64,000 nucleotides of DNA from Sphingomonas mollis (GTDB lineage: Bacteria > Pseudomonadota > Alphaproteobacteria > Sphingomonadales > Sphingomonadaceae): positions 1 through 64,000 of the forward strand of contig NZ_JAELXS010000004.1 in the NCBI RefSeq assembly GCF_016427505.1, written 5' to 3'. The notes beneath the pieces are model-generated. The model was not told where the DNA came from. It was given only the letters and a program-made list of their open reading frames with translations, and did not search any database. Position numbers and translations under genes: made by a program. Below, one piece after another: positions 35,807-43,956 of the stretch (position 1 is the stretch's first letter; the number at the start of each line of letters is the position of its first letter).

Positions 35807-36394
35807 ATGTACGCAGAACTTGCCGTTGACAGAGCAAGCGTGGAACCACTATGCGTATGGGCGCAATATGATCTTCGAGCGCGCTTCATCATCGATCATG
35901 AACTGTCAATCGTCTGGATCAACGACGCAGCGAACAGGATCATCGACAACCACAACATCATGTCGCGCGACAGCGGCCGACTGATCTTCTCCAGCAAGAC
36001 GATCACCCGACGCTATCTGACGATGATCGAACAGTCGAAGCCGGGGCAAATGCCCGCGTCAATGTGCATCGGCGCGAACGACGATCATTATGTCCTGCTG
36101 ACCGCGATCAACATCGGTACCACCGCCAGATGCTTCACCGGCATCTCGATGCGATCCTCTGCGCATGCCATCGGCTTTTCCGACGAAGTACTGCGCGACA
36201 CATTCCACCTGACCACGATGGAACGCCGCATCCTGGAATGCCTCGTCAGCGGCAACACCGCCAACGAAGTCAGCTGGTTGCTGATGATCTCGCTCGGCAC
36301 CGTGCGCGTGCACATCCGGCACATCTACGAAAAGCTGGACGTGTCGTCCCGCGAAGGCCTGTTCAACAAGGTCCTGTATCTGGTCGAACGCTGA
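35807..36394 (+). CDS. LuxR-type helix-turn-helix regulator
   Basis: The 195-residue protein has an N-terminal PAS-like region (about 10-110; FIIDHELSIVWINDAANRII) and a C-terminal LuxR/GerE helix-turn-helix (about 130-190; LTTMERRILECLVSGNTANE then ISLGTVRVHIRHIYEKLDV). No receiver aspartate is evident, so it is not a classical response regulator. The start 35807 has GGGGAG nine bases upstream; an alternative ATG is at 35765. It is divergent from the pilus operon, so control of those genes is likely but inferred. Confidence 0.85.
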   Translation: MYAELAVDRASVEPLCVWAQYDLRARFIIDHELSIVWINDAANRIIDNHNIMSRDSGRLIFSSKTITRRYLTMIEQSKPGQMPASMCIGANDDHYVLLTAINIGTTARCFTGISMRSSAHAIGFSDEVLRDTFHLTTMERRILECLVSGNTANEVSWLLMISLGTVRVHIRHIYEKLDVSSREGLFNKVLYLVER

Positions 36395-36410
36395 CCCGCC
36401 GTCGCAGCGT

Positions 36411-37055
36411 TCACCCGCCGAACGATCGCCCGCCGCCGCCGCCCCAGCCGCCCGATCGCGCCGACACCCGTCCGCCGAAACCGCCGCGCGACACGACCGA
36501 GCTGCGCGTCTGGATACGTTGCGTCGTGACCGGCGCGGTGACCGCCCGCGATCCGACCTGATAGCCATAACCACGGCCGCCATAGCCACCATTGTACAGC
36601 CACGCGCCGGAGCCAGTGTAGTACGTCCCCTCCCGCCGGTCGCGGTACAGGCCGTTATAACGATAACCGCCGCCATTCAGCATCTGACCGATCATGAAGC
36701 CGGTCAACAGCGGCGTGAAAAAGCTCTGGCCACCTTCCTGTCGCACCGCGCAGTTGCCGTCGCCGAACTGATCCTCGCACAGCTTCTGCTCGGCGTAGCG
36801 CGGTGCGGCCTTGCCATCCTCGGCAGCGGCGGTCTTGGCGGCATCCTCGCAGGTGGCGGCGGCAAAGGCACCGCTCGACTTGCATTCGGCAAGGCTGCCG
36901 AACGCAGCGACCTCGGTCGGAGCGCCATATTTCTCGCGCGAGATCTGTTCGTTATCGGGCTGCGCGTCGCACCCGGACAACATCGCCAGTGCCCCGGCGG
37001 CGGACAGGCCGGCGGTGATGGAGCGCTTGCGTGGGCGGATCACGGGATCGGTCAT
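36411..37055 (-). CDS. DUF1190 (YgiB/YjfM-like) lipoprotein-type protein
   Basis: The 214-residue protein starts with a basic segment and a hydrophobic stretch ending AMLSGC at about residue 30, a plausible lipobox. DUF1190 features follow: repeated cysteines in AECKSS, ATCEDAAKTA, KLCEDQFGDGNCAVR, then SFFTPLLTGFMIGQMLNGG. The tail is rich in Gly, Tyr, Arg and Ser and ends GGWGGGGGRSFGG. It corresponds to YjfM of the E. coli yjf locus. The ATG at 37055 begins the homology. It follows the DUF350 gene by 14 bp. Function unknown; envelope location inferred. Confidence 0.85.
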   Translation of the reverse strand: MTDPVIRPRKRSITAGLSAAGALAMLSGCDAQPDNEQISREKYGAPTEVAAFGSLAECKSSGAFAAATCEDAAKTAAAEDGKAAPRYAEQKLCEDQFGDGNCAVRQEGGQSFFTPLLTGFMIGQMLNGGGYRYNGLYRDRREGTYYTGSGAWLYNGGYGGRGYGYQVGSRAVTAPVTTQRIQTRSSVVSRGGFGGRVSARSGGWGGGGGRSFGG

Positions 37056-37069
37056 GACGTTCGCCTCGC

Positions 37070-37486
37070 TCAATAGGTCATGCTGGCTGCGTTGAGCAGC
37101 CCGACCGCGACCGACGTCGCCGCCAGATACACGCCGCTGGCGACGTTGCCGCCCTCGATCCGGCTGACCATGTCGCGCACCACGAAGCGGCGCACGACCA
37201 GCGACGCCAGTATCTGGATCACCCCGGCCAGCACACCCCACGCCGCAAACTCGACCGGATTGCCCGTCTGGGTCAGCGCCGATGCCAGCGGCAGCGCGAA
37301 GCCGACGATCGCCCCGCCCAGCGCCGTCGCCGCGGCAACGTTGCCGGCCGCCACCAGCGTCCGCTCGTCATACGGCGTCGATATCTGATACGCCCATTTG
37401 AATACGGCCAACAGGACGCAGGCGATCCCGAACGCCACCACGAAATGCACGGCGCCTTCGACAAAGCTGCCATAATCGAGCCACAT
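37070..37486 (-). CDS. DUF350 (YjfL-like) membrane protein
   Basis: The 138-residue protein has four hydrophobic helices: AVHFVVAFGIACVLLAVFKWAY, the NVAAATALGGAIVGFALPL pair, WGVLAGVIQILASLVVRRF and a C-terminal GVYLAATSVAVGLLNAA. This is the DUF350 (YjfL/UPF0719) pattern. GAGGGGA precedes the ATG at 37486 with good spacing. An ATG at 37507 is in frame but lies inside the end of the upstream gene. Middle gene of the yjfK-yjfL-yjfM arm. Biochemical role unknown. Confidence 0.87.
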   Translation of the reverse strand: MWLDYGSFVEGAVHFVVAFGIACVLLAVFKWAYQISTPYDERTLVAAGNVAAATALGGAIVGFALPLASALTQTGNPVEFAAWGVLAGVIQILASLVVRRFVVRDMVSRIEGGNVASGVYLAATSVAVGLLNAASMTY

Positions 37487-37499
37487 CGTCGCTATCCCC

Positions 37500-38138
37500 T
37501 CAGGCACTGAATTCGGTGGGCAGCAAGGGCAGCCCGATCATGATCTCATGCGTCAGGTCGCCGCCCTCCGGCTGCATCGCCAGCGCCAGCAGCAACTCCT
37601 GCCCCTCTGGCGCCAGATCGCGGGCATAGAGCATGCAGGCCTGCCGGATCTGGCGGACGGGGTCGCCGTCGCGTTCGTAATAGACCGCCTCCCATAATTC
37701 GACCGGCGGCTGCGGCCGGTCGTCGCCCGGATACCAGAAACGCTGGAATTTCGGCAGGCCGAACTCGGCCCAGCTCGTCTGCTTCAACCGGTCTCGGAAG
37801 TTTTCGGCATCCGCGCGATCGACCGGATAGGACGACGTCCATGGGCGGAACAACGTGAAATCGTCCGCATCCGATCCGTCCGCAGACTGGCTGACCGCCT
37901 GCACCATCAGATCGTCGTCGGTGTAGAAGCGGTGGACATGGCTGCCGTCGTCCAGCCGGATCACACCCTGCGCCGTGATCTCCAGCGTATCGCGTTCAAG
38001 TGTGAAGGCACCGCCGGACAATCGCCGCCACGCCAGCGGATCGAGCACCACCGTCCGCCCGATCGTGATGTTGCGCACCACCGCGATCGCGCGGGCAGGC
38101 GCCCGTTCCCCACCACCGAACAGTCGCCCCAGGATCAT
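37500..38138 (-). CDS. DUF2491 (YjfK-like) protein
   Basis: The 212-residue protein has no signal peptide or membrane helix. It matches DUF2491 (YjfK): ITIGRTVVLDPLAWRRL, LEITAQGVIRLDDGSHVHRFY, DDDLMVQAVS and the long block FGLPKFQRFWYPGDD followed by PVELWEAVYYERDGD. It is the first gene of the minus-strand yjfK-L-M arm and faces the yjfI-J-C arm across 193 bp. A cytoplasmic or peripheral partner of the DUF350 and PspA proteins is inferred from gene order only. Confidence 0.85.
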   Translation of the reverse strand: MILGRLFGGGERAPARAIAVVRNITIGRTVVLDPLAWRRLSGGAFTLERDTLEITAQGVIRLDDGSHVHRFYTDDDLMVQAVSQSADGSDADDFTLFRPWTSSYPVDRADAENFRDRLKQTSWAEFGLPKFQRFWYPGDDRPQPPVELWEAVYYERDGDPVRQIRQACMLYARDLAPEGQELLLALAMQPEGGDLTHEIMIGLPLLPTEFSA

Positions 38139-38331
38139 GCTGGCCTCATCATGCCGTCATCCGTTTTCGTGTTTCGCCGCCCTTGCCAGAATGTCCCGCG
38201 CATCGCCAGAACGTTGCCACCACGCTCAACACATCGTCGCATCGCCATGGCATCGGCTTGCCAAACGCTGCGGGCTTATGCTTGGGGTGTCAAGCCGCAC
38301 CGCCGCGGCGGGACGCCCAAGGAGACGGACG

Positions 38332-38766
38332 TTGAGTGACGGTACACCGCACGCCTGGACGGTGGCTGATCTTGCCGCCGCGCTGTCCACACCCGACCTC
38401 GCCGACACGCTGACCGCGGAAAGCGTCGGGCCGGTCGATCCCGTCCTGCACGTCAGGATGCACCATCATGGCGATCTGGCGATCTTCGTCAGTTGCTCGG
38501 GCGAACAGATCGTCGTCTCGACCCTGTTATGGCCGGTCGACGAACAGCCCGATGCCGATGCGTTCAACCGGTTCCTGTTGAAGGCGCAGAAGCTGGTGCC
38601 GCTGTCGAACTTCGCGATTACCGAAATCGACGGTCGCGACTATTACGAACTGATCGGCGAACTTTCGATCGAATCGAGCCTACGCCTGATCCTGCTCGAA
38701 CTCACCGTGCTGGCGGACAATGCGCTCTCCGCCGCCGCCGATCTGCGCGCCGAATTCGCCGCCTGA
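38332..38766 (+). CDS. DUF2170 (YjfI-like) protein, TTG start
   Basis: The 144-residue protein matches DUF2170: VDPVLHVRMHHHGDLAIFVS, GEQIVVSTLLWPVDEQPDAD, LSNFAITEIDGRDYYELIGE and LILLELTVLADNALSAAADL. The start is decided by the ribosome site: AAGGAG (38319-38324) sits 7 nt before TTG 38332 and no ATG or GTG fits the homology start. YjfI is the partner encoded before the PspA-like YjfJ. The role is unknown; pairing with PspA-family proteins suggests control or assembly of that protein. Confidence 0.87.
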   Translation: MSDGTPHAWTVADLAAALSTPDLADTLTAESVGPVDPVLHVRMHHHGDLAIFVSCSGEQIVVSTLLWPVDEQPDADAFNRFLLKAQKLVPLSNFAITEIDGRDYYELIGELSIESSLRLILLELTVLADNALSAAADLRAEFAA

Positions 38767-38778
38767 AGGAAGCTATCG

Positions 38779-39525
38779 ATGTCGATGTGGAAACAGCTCG
38801 TCACCCTGGTGCGCGGCAGCGCGCACGAAACCGGCCAGTCGATCGTCGACAAGCGGGCGATGACGATCCTCGACCAGCAGATTCGCGATGCCGGCACCGC
38901 GCAGGCGAAGGCGCGCGACGATCTCGCAACGCTCACCGCCCGCCGCCGGATGGTGGAAAAGGATGTCGAGGGCTTCACGGCGCAGCGCGAGAAATACGAG
39001 GCATCGGCGCGCGCCGCCATGCAGCGCGGCGACATGGACCTCGCCCGTCAGGTCGCCGAGCGGCTGGCGACGATCGAAGCCGACCTGTCCGCCAAGACCC
39101 CGCAGATCGAGGAGATGCGCGGCGCCGAAGACCGGATGCGCGGCGTCATCCAGTCTGGCGACGCCAAGATCGAGGCGCTCCGCCGCGAGGTCGACGTCGT
39201 CCGCGCCAATGAAAGCGTGCAGAAGGCGCAGGCCGCGGTCGCCGGCAATTACGGCGGCACGCTGTCGCAACTGGGGTCCGCCGCCGAAAGCCTGCAACGC
39301 ATGAAGGAGCGTCAGGCGATCCAGGGCGAGAAGTTCCGCGCCGCCGCCGAACTGGAGGACATGCGGTCGGGGGCCGATCTCGACTCCAAGCTGAAGGCCG
39401 CCGGCCTGTTGCAGGGGTCGTCGAGCGCCGACGACATCCTCGCCCGCCTATCGGCGCCGCCGGCAAAGGATTCCCTGCGACTGTCCGACGGATCGGGCGA
39501 TCCCAAGTCATTGCCGCGGGAATAG
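38779..39525 (+). CDS. PspA/IM30-family protein (YjfJ-like)
   Basis: The 248-residue protein is an all-helical, coiled-coil PspA/IM30 family member: MSMWKQLVTLVRGSAHE at the amphipathic start, long heptad-like stretches (LDQQIRDAGTAQAKARDDLA, then a KYEASARAAMQRGDMDLARQ block) and RMKERQAIQGEKF. PspA proteins bind stressed membranes and belong to the ESCRT-III superfamily. The tail (LSDGSGDPKSLPRE) is short and polar. It sits 12 bp after yjfI and 3 bp before the ligase gene. No PspB or PspC gene is present. Confidence 0.92.
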   Translation: MSMWKQLVTLVRGSAHETGQSIVDKRAMTILDQQIRDAGTAQAKARDDLATLTARRRMVEKDVEGFTAQREKYEASARAAMQRGDMDLARQVAERLATIEADLSAKTPQIEEMRGAEDRMRGVIQSGDAKIEALRREVDVVRANESVQKAQAAVAGNYGGTLSQLGSAAESLQRMKERQAIQGEKFRAAAELEDMRSGADLDSKLKAAGLLQGSSSADDILARLSAPPAKDSLRLSDGSGDPKSLPRE

Positions 39526-39528
39526 CGG

Positions 39529-40692
39529 GTGGAGCGCGTCGTCACCGGCGAACGGCCGGATTGGGAGGAGACCGCCCGCACGATGGGCTTCACCTTCCAT
39601 CATCTGGATGGCGAGCGCTATTGGGAAGAACGCGCCTATTACCGGTTCACCTTGGACGAGGTGGAATCGGGGATCGAGCATCCCAGCGGCGACATCCACG
39701 CGCTATGTCTCGATCTGGTCGGTGAGGTCGTCGGCAGCGAAGCGCTGATGCGCCGCCTCGCCATCCCCGACGAGATGCGCGACCGGGTGGCGGCATCATG
39801 GCGGGCAGGTGCGCCGTCGCTCTATGGCCGGTTCGATTTCGCGTTCGACGGCACCGGTCCCGCCAAGCTGCTCGAATATAACGCCGACACCCCGACCAGC
39901 ATCTACGAAACCGCGCTGTTCCAGTGGCAATGGCTGGAGGACCGCATCGCCGATGCGACGCTGCCGGCGGGGGCCGATCAGTATAACCGCCTGCACGATG
40001 CCCTCGTCGCCCGGTTCGGCGCGCTCTTCACCCCCGGCAGCCTGATCCACTTCGCCAGCGTCGCTGATCATGTCGAGGATCGCCAGACCGTCCGCTATCT
40101 GGAGGATGTCGCGCGCCAGGCCGGGCTAGATCCGCAGTTCGTGGCGATCGATCGGATCGGCGTCGATGCGGACGGACAACTGGTCGATGACGACGACACG
40201 CTGATCGCCGCCCTGTTCAAGCTCTATCCGTGGGAGGATATGCTGCGCGAACCCTATGCGGTGCATCTGGGCGTCGCGCGCACGCAATTCCTGGAACCGG
40301 CGTGGAAGGCGATCCTGTCGAACAAAGGCATCCTGCCGCTGCTTTGGGAACGCCATCGCGGCCATCCCAATCTCCTCCCCGCCGCCTTCGCCGACGATAC
40401 CGCTGCGCTGGCGGCGATCGGCGACCGCCATGTCGTGAAGCCGCTCTTCTCGCGCGAAGGCTGGGATATCCAAATCATCGATGGCCCCGCCTCCACGCGC
40501 GGTCCGGACGGCGGTTATGGCGAGGAAGGCCGGATCGTGCAGGCGCTGGCGCCCCTGCCCGTCTTCGACGGCCAGCACGCCGTCATCGGCTCGTGGATTG
40601 TCGGCGACGAACCGGTGGCGATGTCGGTGCGTGAGGACGACGGCGCCATCACGCGCGACCTCGCGCGGTACGTGCCCCACGTCATCCTGTAA
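39529..40692 (+). CDS. Glutathionylspermidine synthase-like ATP-grasp protein (YjfC-like)
   Basis: The 387-residue protein matches the C-terminal synthetase half of glutathionylspermidine synthase. YGRFDFAFDG, LLEYNADTPTSIYETALFQW, LYPWEDML, KPLFSREGWDI and a final ARYVPHVI are family motifs of this ATP-grasp fold, which forms amide bonds with ATP. The amidase half is absent, as in YgiC and YjfC. The true substrate is not established. The start is GTG at 39529. The stop and the nasT start share one base (TAATG), so this operon appears joined to the nitrate regulators. Confidence 0.9.
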   Translation: MERVVTGERPDWEETARTMGFTFHHLDGERYWEERAYYRFTLDEVESGIEHPSGDIHALCLDLVGEVVGSEALMRRLAIPDEMRDRVAASWRAGAPSLYGRFDFAFDGTGPAKLLEYNADTPTSIYETALFQWQWLEDRIADATLPAGADQYNRLHDALVARFGALFTPGSLIHFASVADHVEDRQTVRYLEDVARQAGLDPQFVAIDRIGVDADGQLVDDDDTLIAALFKLYPWEDMLREPYAVHLGVARTQFLEPAWKAILSNKGILPLLWERHRGHPNLLPAAFADDTAALAAIGDRHVVKPLFSREGWDIQIIDGPASTRGPDGGYGEEGRIVQALAPLPVFDGQHAVIGSWIVGDEPVAMSVREDDGAITRDLARYVPHVIL

Positions 40693-41273
40693 TGCGGATC
40701 GCGATCATCGACACCAGCCAGAGCCGCGCCGCGATCATTTCCGAAGGATTGCGCGACGCCGGTCTGGATGATGTGGTGGTGATCGAGGGCACCGGGCGCC
40801 TCGTGGCCGATCTGGAAGCCGCCGCGCCCGAGGTCGTCCTCATCAATCTCGAAAATCCCAGTCGCGACGTGCTGGAGGAATTCTTCGCCGTCTCGCGCGC
40901 GCTCGCCCGGCCGATCGCGATGTTCGTCGATCAGAGCGATGCGGAATCCACCGCCGCCGCCGTCGATGCGGGCGTTTCGGCCTATATCGTCGATGGTCTG
41001 GCCCGCCAGCGGATCAAGCCGGTCATCGATCTCGCCGTCCGCCGCTTCCAGGCGTTCGCCCGCCTCCACGCCGAACTGAACGAAGCGAAAAGCGCGCTGG
41101 CCGACCGCGCCGCGATCGACAAGGCCAAGGCGATCCTCATCAAACGTCGCGGGCTGGACGAACCCGCCGCCTATGCCCTGCTCCGCGCCCATGCCATGCG
41201 ATCCAACCGCCGCATCGCCGAGGTCGCCGAAGCCCTGATTACCAGCGACGCGCTGATGGGAGACATGCCGTGA
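40692..41273 (+). CDS. nasT: NasT, ANTAR-type antitermination regulator
   Basis: The 193-residue protein has a receiver-like N-terminal domain (about 1-120; DTSQSRAAIISEGLRDAGLDD) and a C-terminal ANTAR RNA-binding domain (about 130-187; LADRAAIDKAKAILIKRRGL then AYALLRAHAMRSNRRIAEVA). In characterised systems NasT binds leader RNA and prevents termination when NasS releases it in the presence of nitrate or nitrite. A leader terminator is present at 42666-42688 upstream of the transporter gene. It overlaps nasS by four bases. Confidence 0.93.
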   Translation: MRIAIIDTSQSRAAIISEGLRDAGLDDVVVIEGTGRLVADLEAAAPEVVLINLENPSRDVLEEFFAVSRALARPIAMFVDQSDAESTAAAVDAGVSAYIVDGLARQRIKPVIDLAVRRFQAFARLHAELNEAKSALADRAAIDKAKAILIKRRGLDEPAAYALLRAHAMRSNRRIAEVAEALITSDALMGDMP

Positions 41274-42484
41274 GTCTGGACCGGGTCCGCATCGGCTTCC
41301 TGCCGCTGGTCGATGCCGCGCTGCCGATCCTCGCCCGCGAACAGGGTTTCGCCGAGGCGGAGGGGCTGGAGCTGGAGCTGGTCCGCGACATGACCTGGGC
41401 AACGGTGCGCGACCGCCTGCTCTATGGCCATACCGACGCCGCGCATCTCGTCGCCCCGCTGGCGATCGCCACCGCGCTAGGGCGCGGGCGGCCGGCGGTG
41501 CCGATGGCGGTGCCGTTCGTGCTGGGCCTGAACGGCAACGCCATCACCCTCGCCCTGCCGCTGGCCGAACAGGTGCTCGACGACGACGCGCTCGGCGATC
41601 CGACGATCCTGGGCGAGCGGTTGCGCATCATCGCCCGGCGCCGGGCCGCATCGGGCCGGCGACTGCGCTTCGGCGTCGTCCACCGCTATTCCAGCCACAA
41701 CTACATGCTGCGCTATTGGCTGGCCGCCTGCGGCATCCGCCCGGATATCGATGTCGAGATCATCACGACCAGCCCCACCTTCGCCGCCGACGCGCTGGCG
41801 GTGGGCGAGGTCGATGGCATCTGCGTCGGCGAACCGTGGAACAGCGTCGCGGTCGATCGCGGTGTCGGTCGCATCGCGCTGGTCACCGCGCAGGTCTGGC
41901 GGCGCGGTGTCGAGAAGGTGCTGGCGATGCGCCGCGACACCGCGCTCGAAGTGCCCGACACGGTCCACCGCCTGATCCGCGCGCTCCACGCCGCCGCCGC
42001 GCATTTCGTCGCGCCCGGCACCGGCGAGGCCAGCGCGGCGATCCTCGCCCGGCCCGAATATCTCGACGCCCCCGTCGATCCCATCGCCCGCGCCATCACC
42101 GACCGCGTCCGGCTGGTACAGGCGGCCGAACCCGTCCACATCGCCGACTTCATGTTCCAGTACCGGGAGGCCGCCAACTTCCCATGGCGCAGTCAGGCGG
42201 CATGGCTCTATTCCCAGATGACCCGCTGGGACGGCACGCCCTTCTCCCCCGAAGAAGCGGAGATCGCCGCCAGCGTATTCCGCCCCGACATCTACCGCGC
42301 CGCGCTTGCCGGATCGGGCGCGCCCCTGCCCGGCGCCAGTTCGAAACTGGAGGGCGCGATCGGCGGCGGCGCGATCGGGGCGGGATCGACTCAGGGCCGC
42401 CTGATCCTCGGCCGCGACCAGTTCTTCGATCACCGCGCCTTCGATCCCGACGATATTCCCGGCTATCTCGCTGCATTGCCATAA
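41270..42484 (+). CDS. nasS: NasS, nitrate/nitrite sensor protein
   Basis: The 404-residue protein is related to the nitrate-binding protein NrtA: RIGFLPLVDAALPILAREQGF, TWATVRDRLLYGHTDAAHLV, VVHRYSSHNYMLRYWLA, GEVDGICVGEPWNSVAVDRG and FPWRSQAAWLYSQM. It lacks a signal peptide and so stays in the cytoplasm, as expected of NasS, which holds NasT inactive until nitrate binds. The start is GTG at 41270, overlapping the nasT stop as GTGA. Confidence 0.93.
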   Translation: MSLDRVRIGFLPLVDAALPILAREQGFAEAEGLELELVRDMTWATVRDRLLYGHTDAAHLVAPLAIATALGRGRPAVPMAVPFVLGLNGNAITLALPLAEQVLDDDALGDPTILGERLRIIARRRAASGRRLRFGVVHRYSSHNYMLRYWLAACGIRPDIDVEIITTSPTFAADALAVGEVDGICVGEPWNSVAVDRGVGRIALVTAQVWRRGVEKVLAMRRDTALEVPDTVHRLIRALHAAAAHFVAPGTGEASAAILARPEYLDAPVDPIARAITDRVRLVQAAEPVHIADFMFQYREAANFPWRSQAAWLYSQMTRWDGTPFSPEEAEIAASVFRPDIYRAALAGSGAPLPGASSKLEGAIGGGAIGAGSTQGRLILGRDQFFDHRAFDPDDIPGYLAALP

Positions 42485-42486
42485 TC

Positions 42487-42504
42487 ATTTCGCACTTGCG
42501 AAAT
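42487..42504. repeat. Perfect palindrome after nasS, possible operator
   Basis: ATTTCGCA (42487-42494) and TGCGAAAT (42497-42504) form a perfect 8-bp inverted repeat with a 2-bp centre, two bases after the nasS stop and about 180 bp before the leader terminator. The tight spacing suits a dimeric DNA-binding protein better than an RNA hairpin. The regulator is unknown. The structural nitrate genes may have their own promoter here. Confidence 0.5.
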
Positions 42505-42665
42505 AGCGCTTGCGGGAAAGTACCGAATCGATCATTCTGTCCCCGTCGGCCAATGATGGCCGGCACGAGATAATCGCGAACTGATTCCAACGAAGGGGTC
42601 ATGCTCGCGTCGGATCGCAAGCACGCGGTCCACTGGCAACGAAGCCGCTCCGATGCGCCCGCAAG

Positions 42666-42688
42666 GCCGCCGTCGGGGCGGCTTTTTT
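42666..42688 (+). terminator. Leader terminator upstream of nitrate transporter gene
   Basis: GCCGCC (42666-42671) pairs with GGCGGC (42677-42682) and is followed by six T residues, 28 bp before the transporter ATG. With nasT and nasS just upstream, this is the expected site of NasT-controlled antitermination. The octamer CAACGAAG occurs twice in the leader (42588-42595 and 42637-42644), possibly within the two RNA hairpins that ANTAR proteins recognise, but I could not confirm the loop consensus. Confidence 0.85.
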
Positions 42689-42715
42689 CATGTCCATCGC
42701 ACATGGGGGCTGAAC

Positions 42716-43954
42716 ATGGCGACCTTGGTTTGGAACGACGACGACGCAAACAGGGATAAGGGATTTCTGGCCAGCGGGCACACGCCCACGCTGATCGCCG
42801 CATTCCTCTATTTCGACTTCGCCTTCATGGTGTGGGTGCTGCTCGGGCCGCTGGCGCCGGAGATCGCCAAGACACTGGCGCTGACCCCGGCCGAAAAGGG
42901 CCTGATGGTCGCCGTCCCCACCCTCGCCGGTGCCCTGCTCCGGCTGGTCAATGGCCTGCTCGTCGATCGCATCGGGCCGAAGCGGTCGGGCGCGATCAGC
43001 CAGTTGATCGTCATCGGTGGCCTCGCCAGCGCGTGGGCGCTCGGCGTGGACAGCTTCGTCGGCACGCTGGTGCTCGGCGTCGTTCTCGGGTTCGCCGGGG
43101 CCAGCTTCGCCATCGCCCTGCCGCTCGCCAGCCGCTGGTATCCGCCCGAGCACCAGGGCAAGGCGATGGGGCTCGCCGGCATGGGCAATTCGGGCACCGT
43201 GCTCGCCGCGCTATTCGCGCCGACGCTGGCCAAGCTGTTCGGCTGGAACGCCGTCCTCGGCCTCGCCTGCATTCCGCTGACGCTGGTGTTCGTCGCCTAT
43301 ATGCTGATGGCGAAGGACGCGCCGAACGCGCCGCCGGCCAAGGCGTTCACCGCCTATTTCACACCGCTGCGCCAAGCCGATGCCTGGTGGCTGATGGGCT
43401 TCTATTCGGTCACGTTCGGCGGCTTCGTCGGGCTGGCGGCCTCGTTGCCGATTTACTTCACCGACCGGTTCGGCCTGACCACCGTCACCGCCGGTTACTG
43501 CACCGCGGCCTGCGTCTTCGCCGGATCGCTGGTACGGCCGATGGGCGGCGCACTGGCCGACAAGGTCGGCGGTATCAAGGCGCTGTCGGCGGTGTTCGTC
43601 GTCGCCGCGATCGCGCTGGCCGGGGTCAGCGGCGTCTCCACCGTCTGGGCGGCGCTGACGCTGTTCGTCATCGCGATGCTGGCGCTCGGCACCGGCAACG
43701 GCGCTGTGTTCCAGCTGGTGCCGCAGCGTTTCGCGGCAGAGATTGGCGTGATGACCGGCCTGGTCGGCATGGCGGGCGGCATTGGCGGCTTCTACCTCGC
43801 CTCGTCGCTCGGCATCGCCAAGCAACTGACCGGTAGTTTCCAGTCCGGCTTCCTGATCTTCGCCGGTCTGGCACTGCTGGCGCTTGCCGGCCTGACCCTC
43901 GTGAAGGGCGGATGGCGCCGCAGCTGGGGCGCCGCCGCCGGCGTGCGGATCTGA
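42716..43954 (+). CDS. nasA: Nitrate/nitrite transporter, NarK family
   Basis: The 412-residue, 12-helix MFS permease belongs to the nitrate/nitrite porter family. FYFDFAFMVWVLLGPLAPEIA-like sequence at helix 1 and the first nitrate signature GLAGMGNSGTVLAALFAP (about residue 152) are present. The second nitrate signature, GMAGGIGGFYLASS, lies in the C-terminal half. The conserved helix 2 motif LAGALLRLVNGLLVDRIGPK precedes them. The ATG at 42716 follows GGGGG; the open frame upstream overlaps the terminator and has no homology. First structural gene of the assimilation operon. Confidence 0.93.
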   Translation: MATLVWNDDDANRDKGFLASGHTPTLIAAFLYFDFAFMVWVLLGPLAPEIAKTLALTPAEKGLMVAVPTLAGALLRLVNGLLVDRIGPKRSGAISQLIVIGGLASAWALGVDSFVGTLVLGVVLGFAGASFAIALPLASRWYPPEHQGKAMGLAGMGNSGTVLAALFAPTLAKLFGWNAVLGLACIPLTLVFVAYMLMAKDAPNAPPAKAFTAYFTPLRQADAWWLMGFYSVTFGGFVGLAASLPIYFTDRFGLTTVTAGYCTAACVFAGSLVRPMGGALADKVGGIKALSAVFVVAAIALAGVSGVSTVWAALTLFVIAMLALGTGNGAVFQLVPQRFAAEIGVMTGLVGMAGGIGGFYLASSLGIAKQLTGSFQSGFLIFAGLALLALAGLTLVKGGWRRSWGAAAGVRI

Positions 43955-43956
43955 CG

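Noticed and set aside
38139..38331. Extracytoplasmic-sigma-factor promoter in the yjfK/yjfI gap (GAACG near 38211; TTGCCA and TATGCT further right)
   Set aside because: Spacing between the candidate -35 and -10 elements is wrong (13 bp for TTGCCA/TATGCT) and no GGAAC-type motif with a matching partner was found.
42540..42580. Possible sigma-54 promoter (GGCACG near 42561) upstream of the nitrate transporter
   Set aside because: The distance from GG to the following GC is 12 rather than 10 bases, so the -24/-12 rule is not met.
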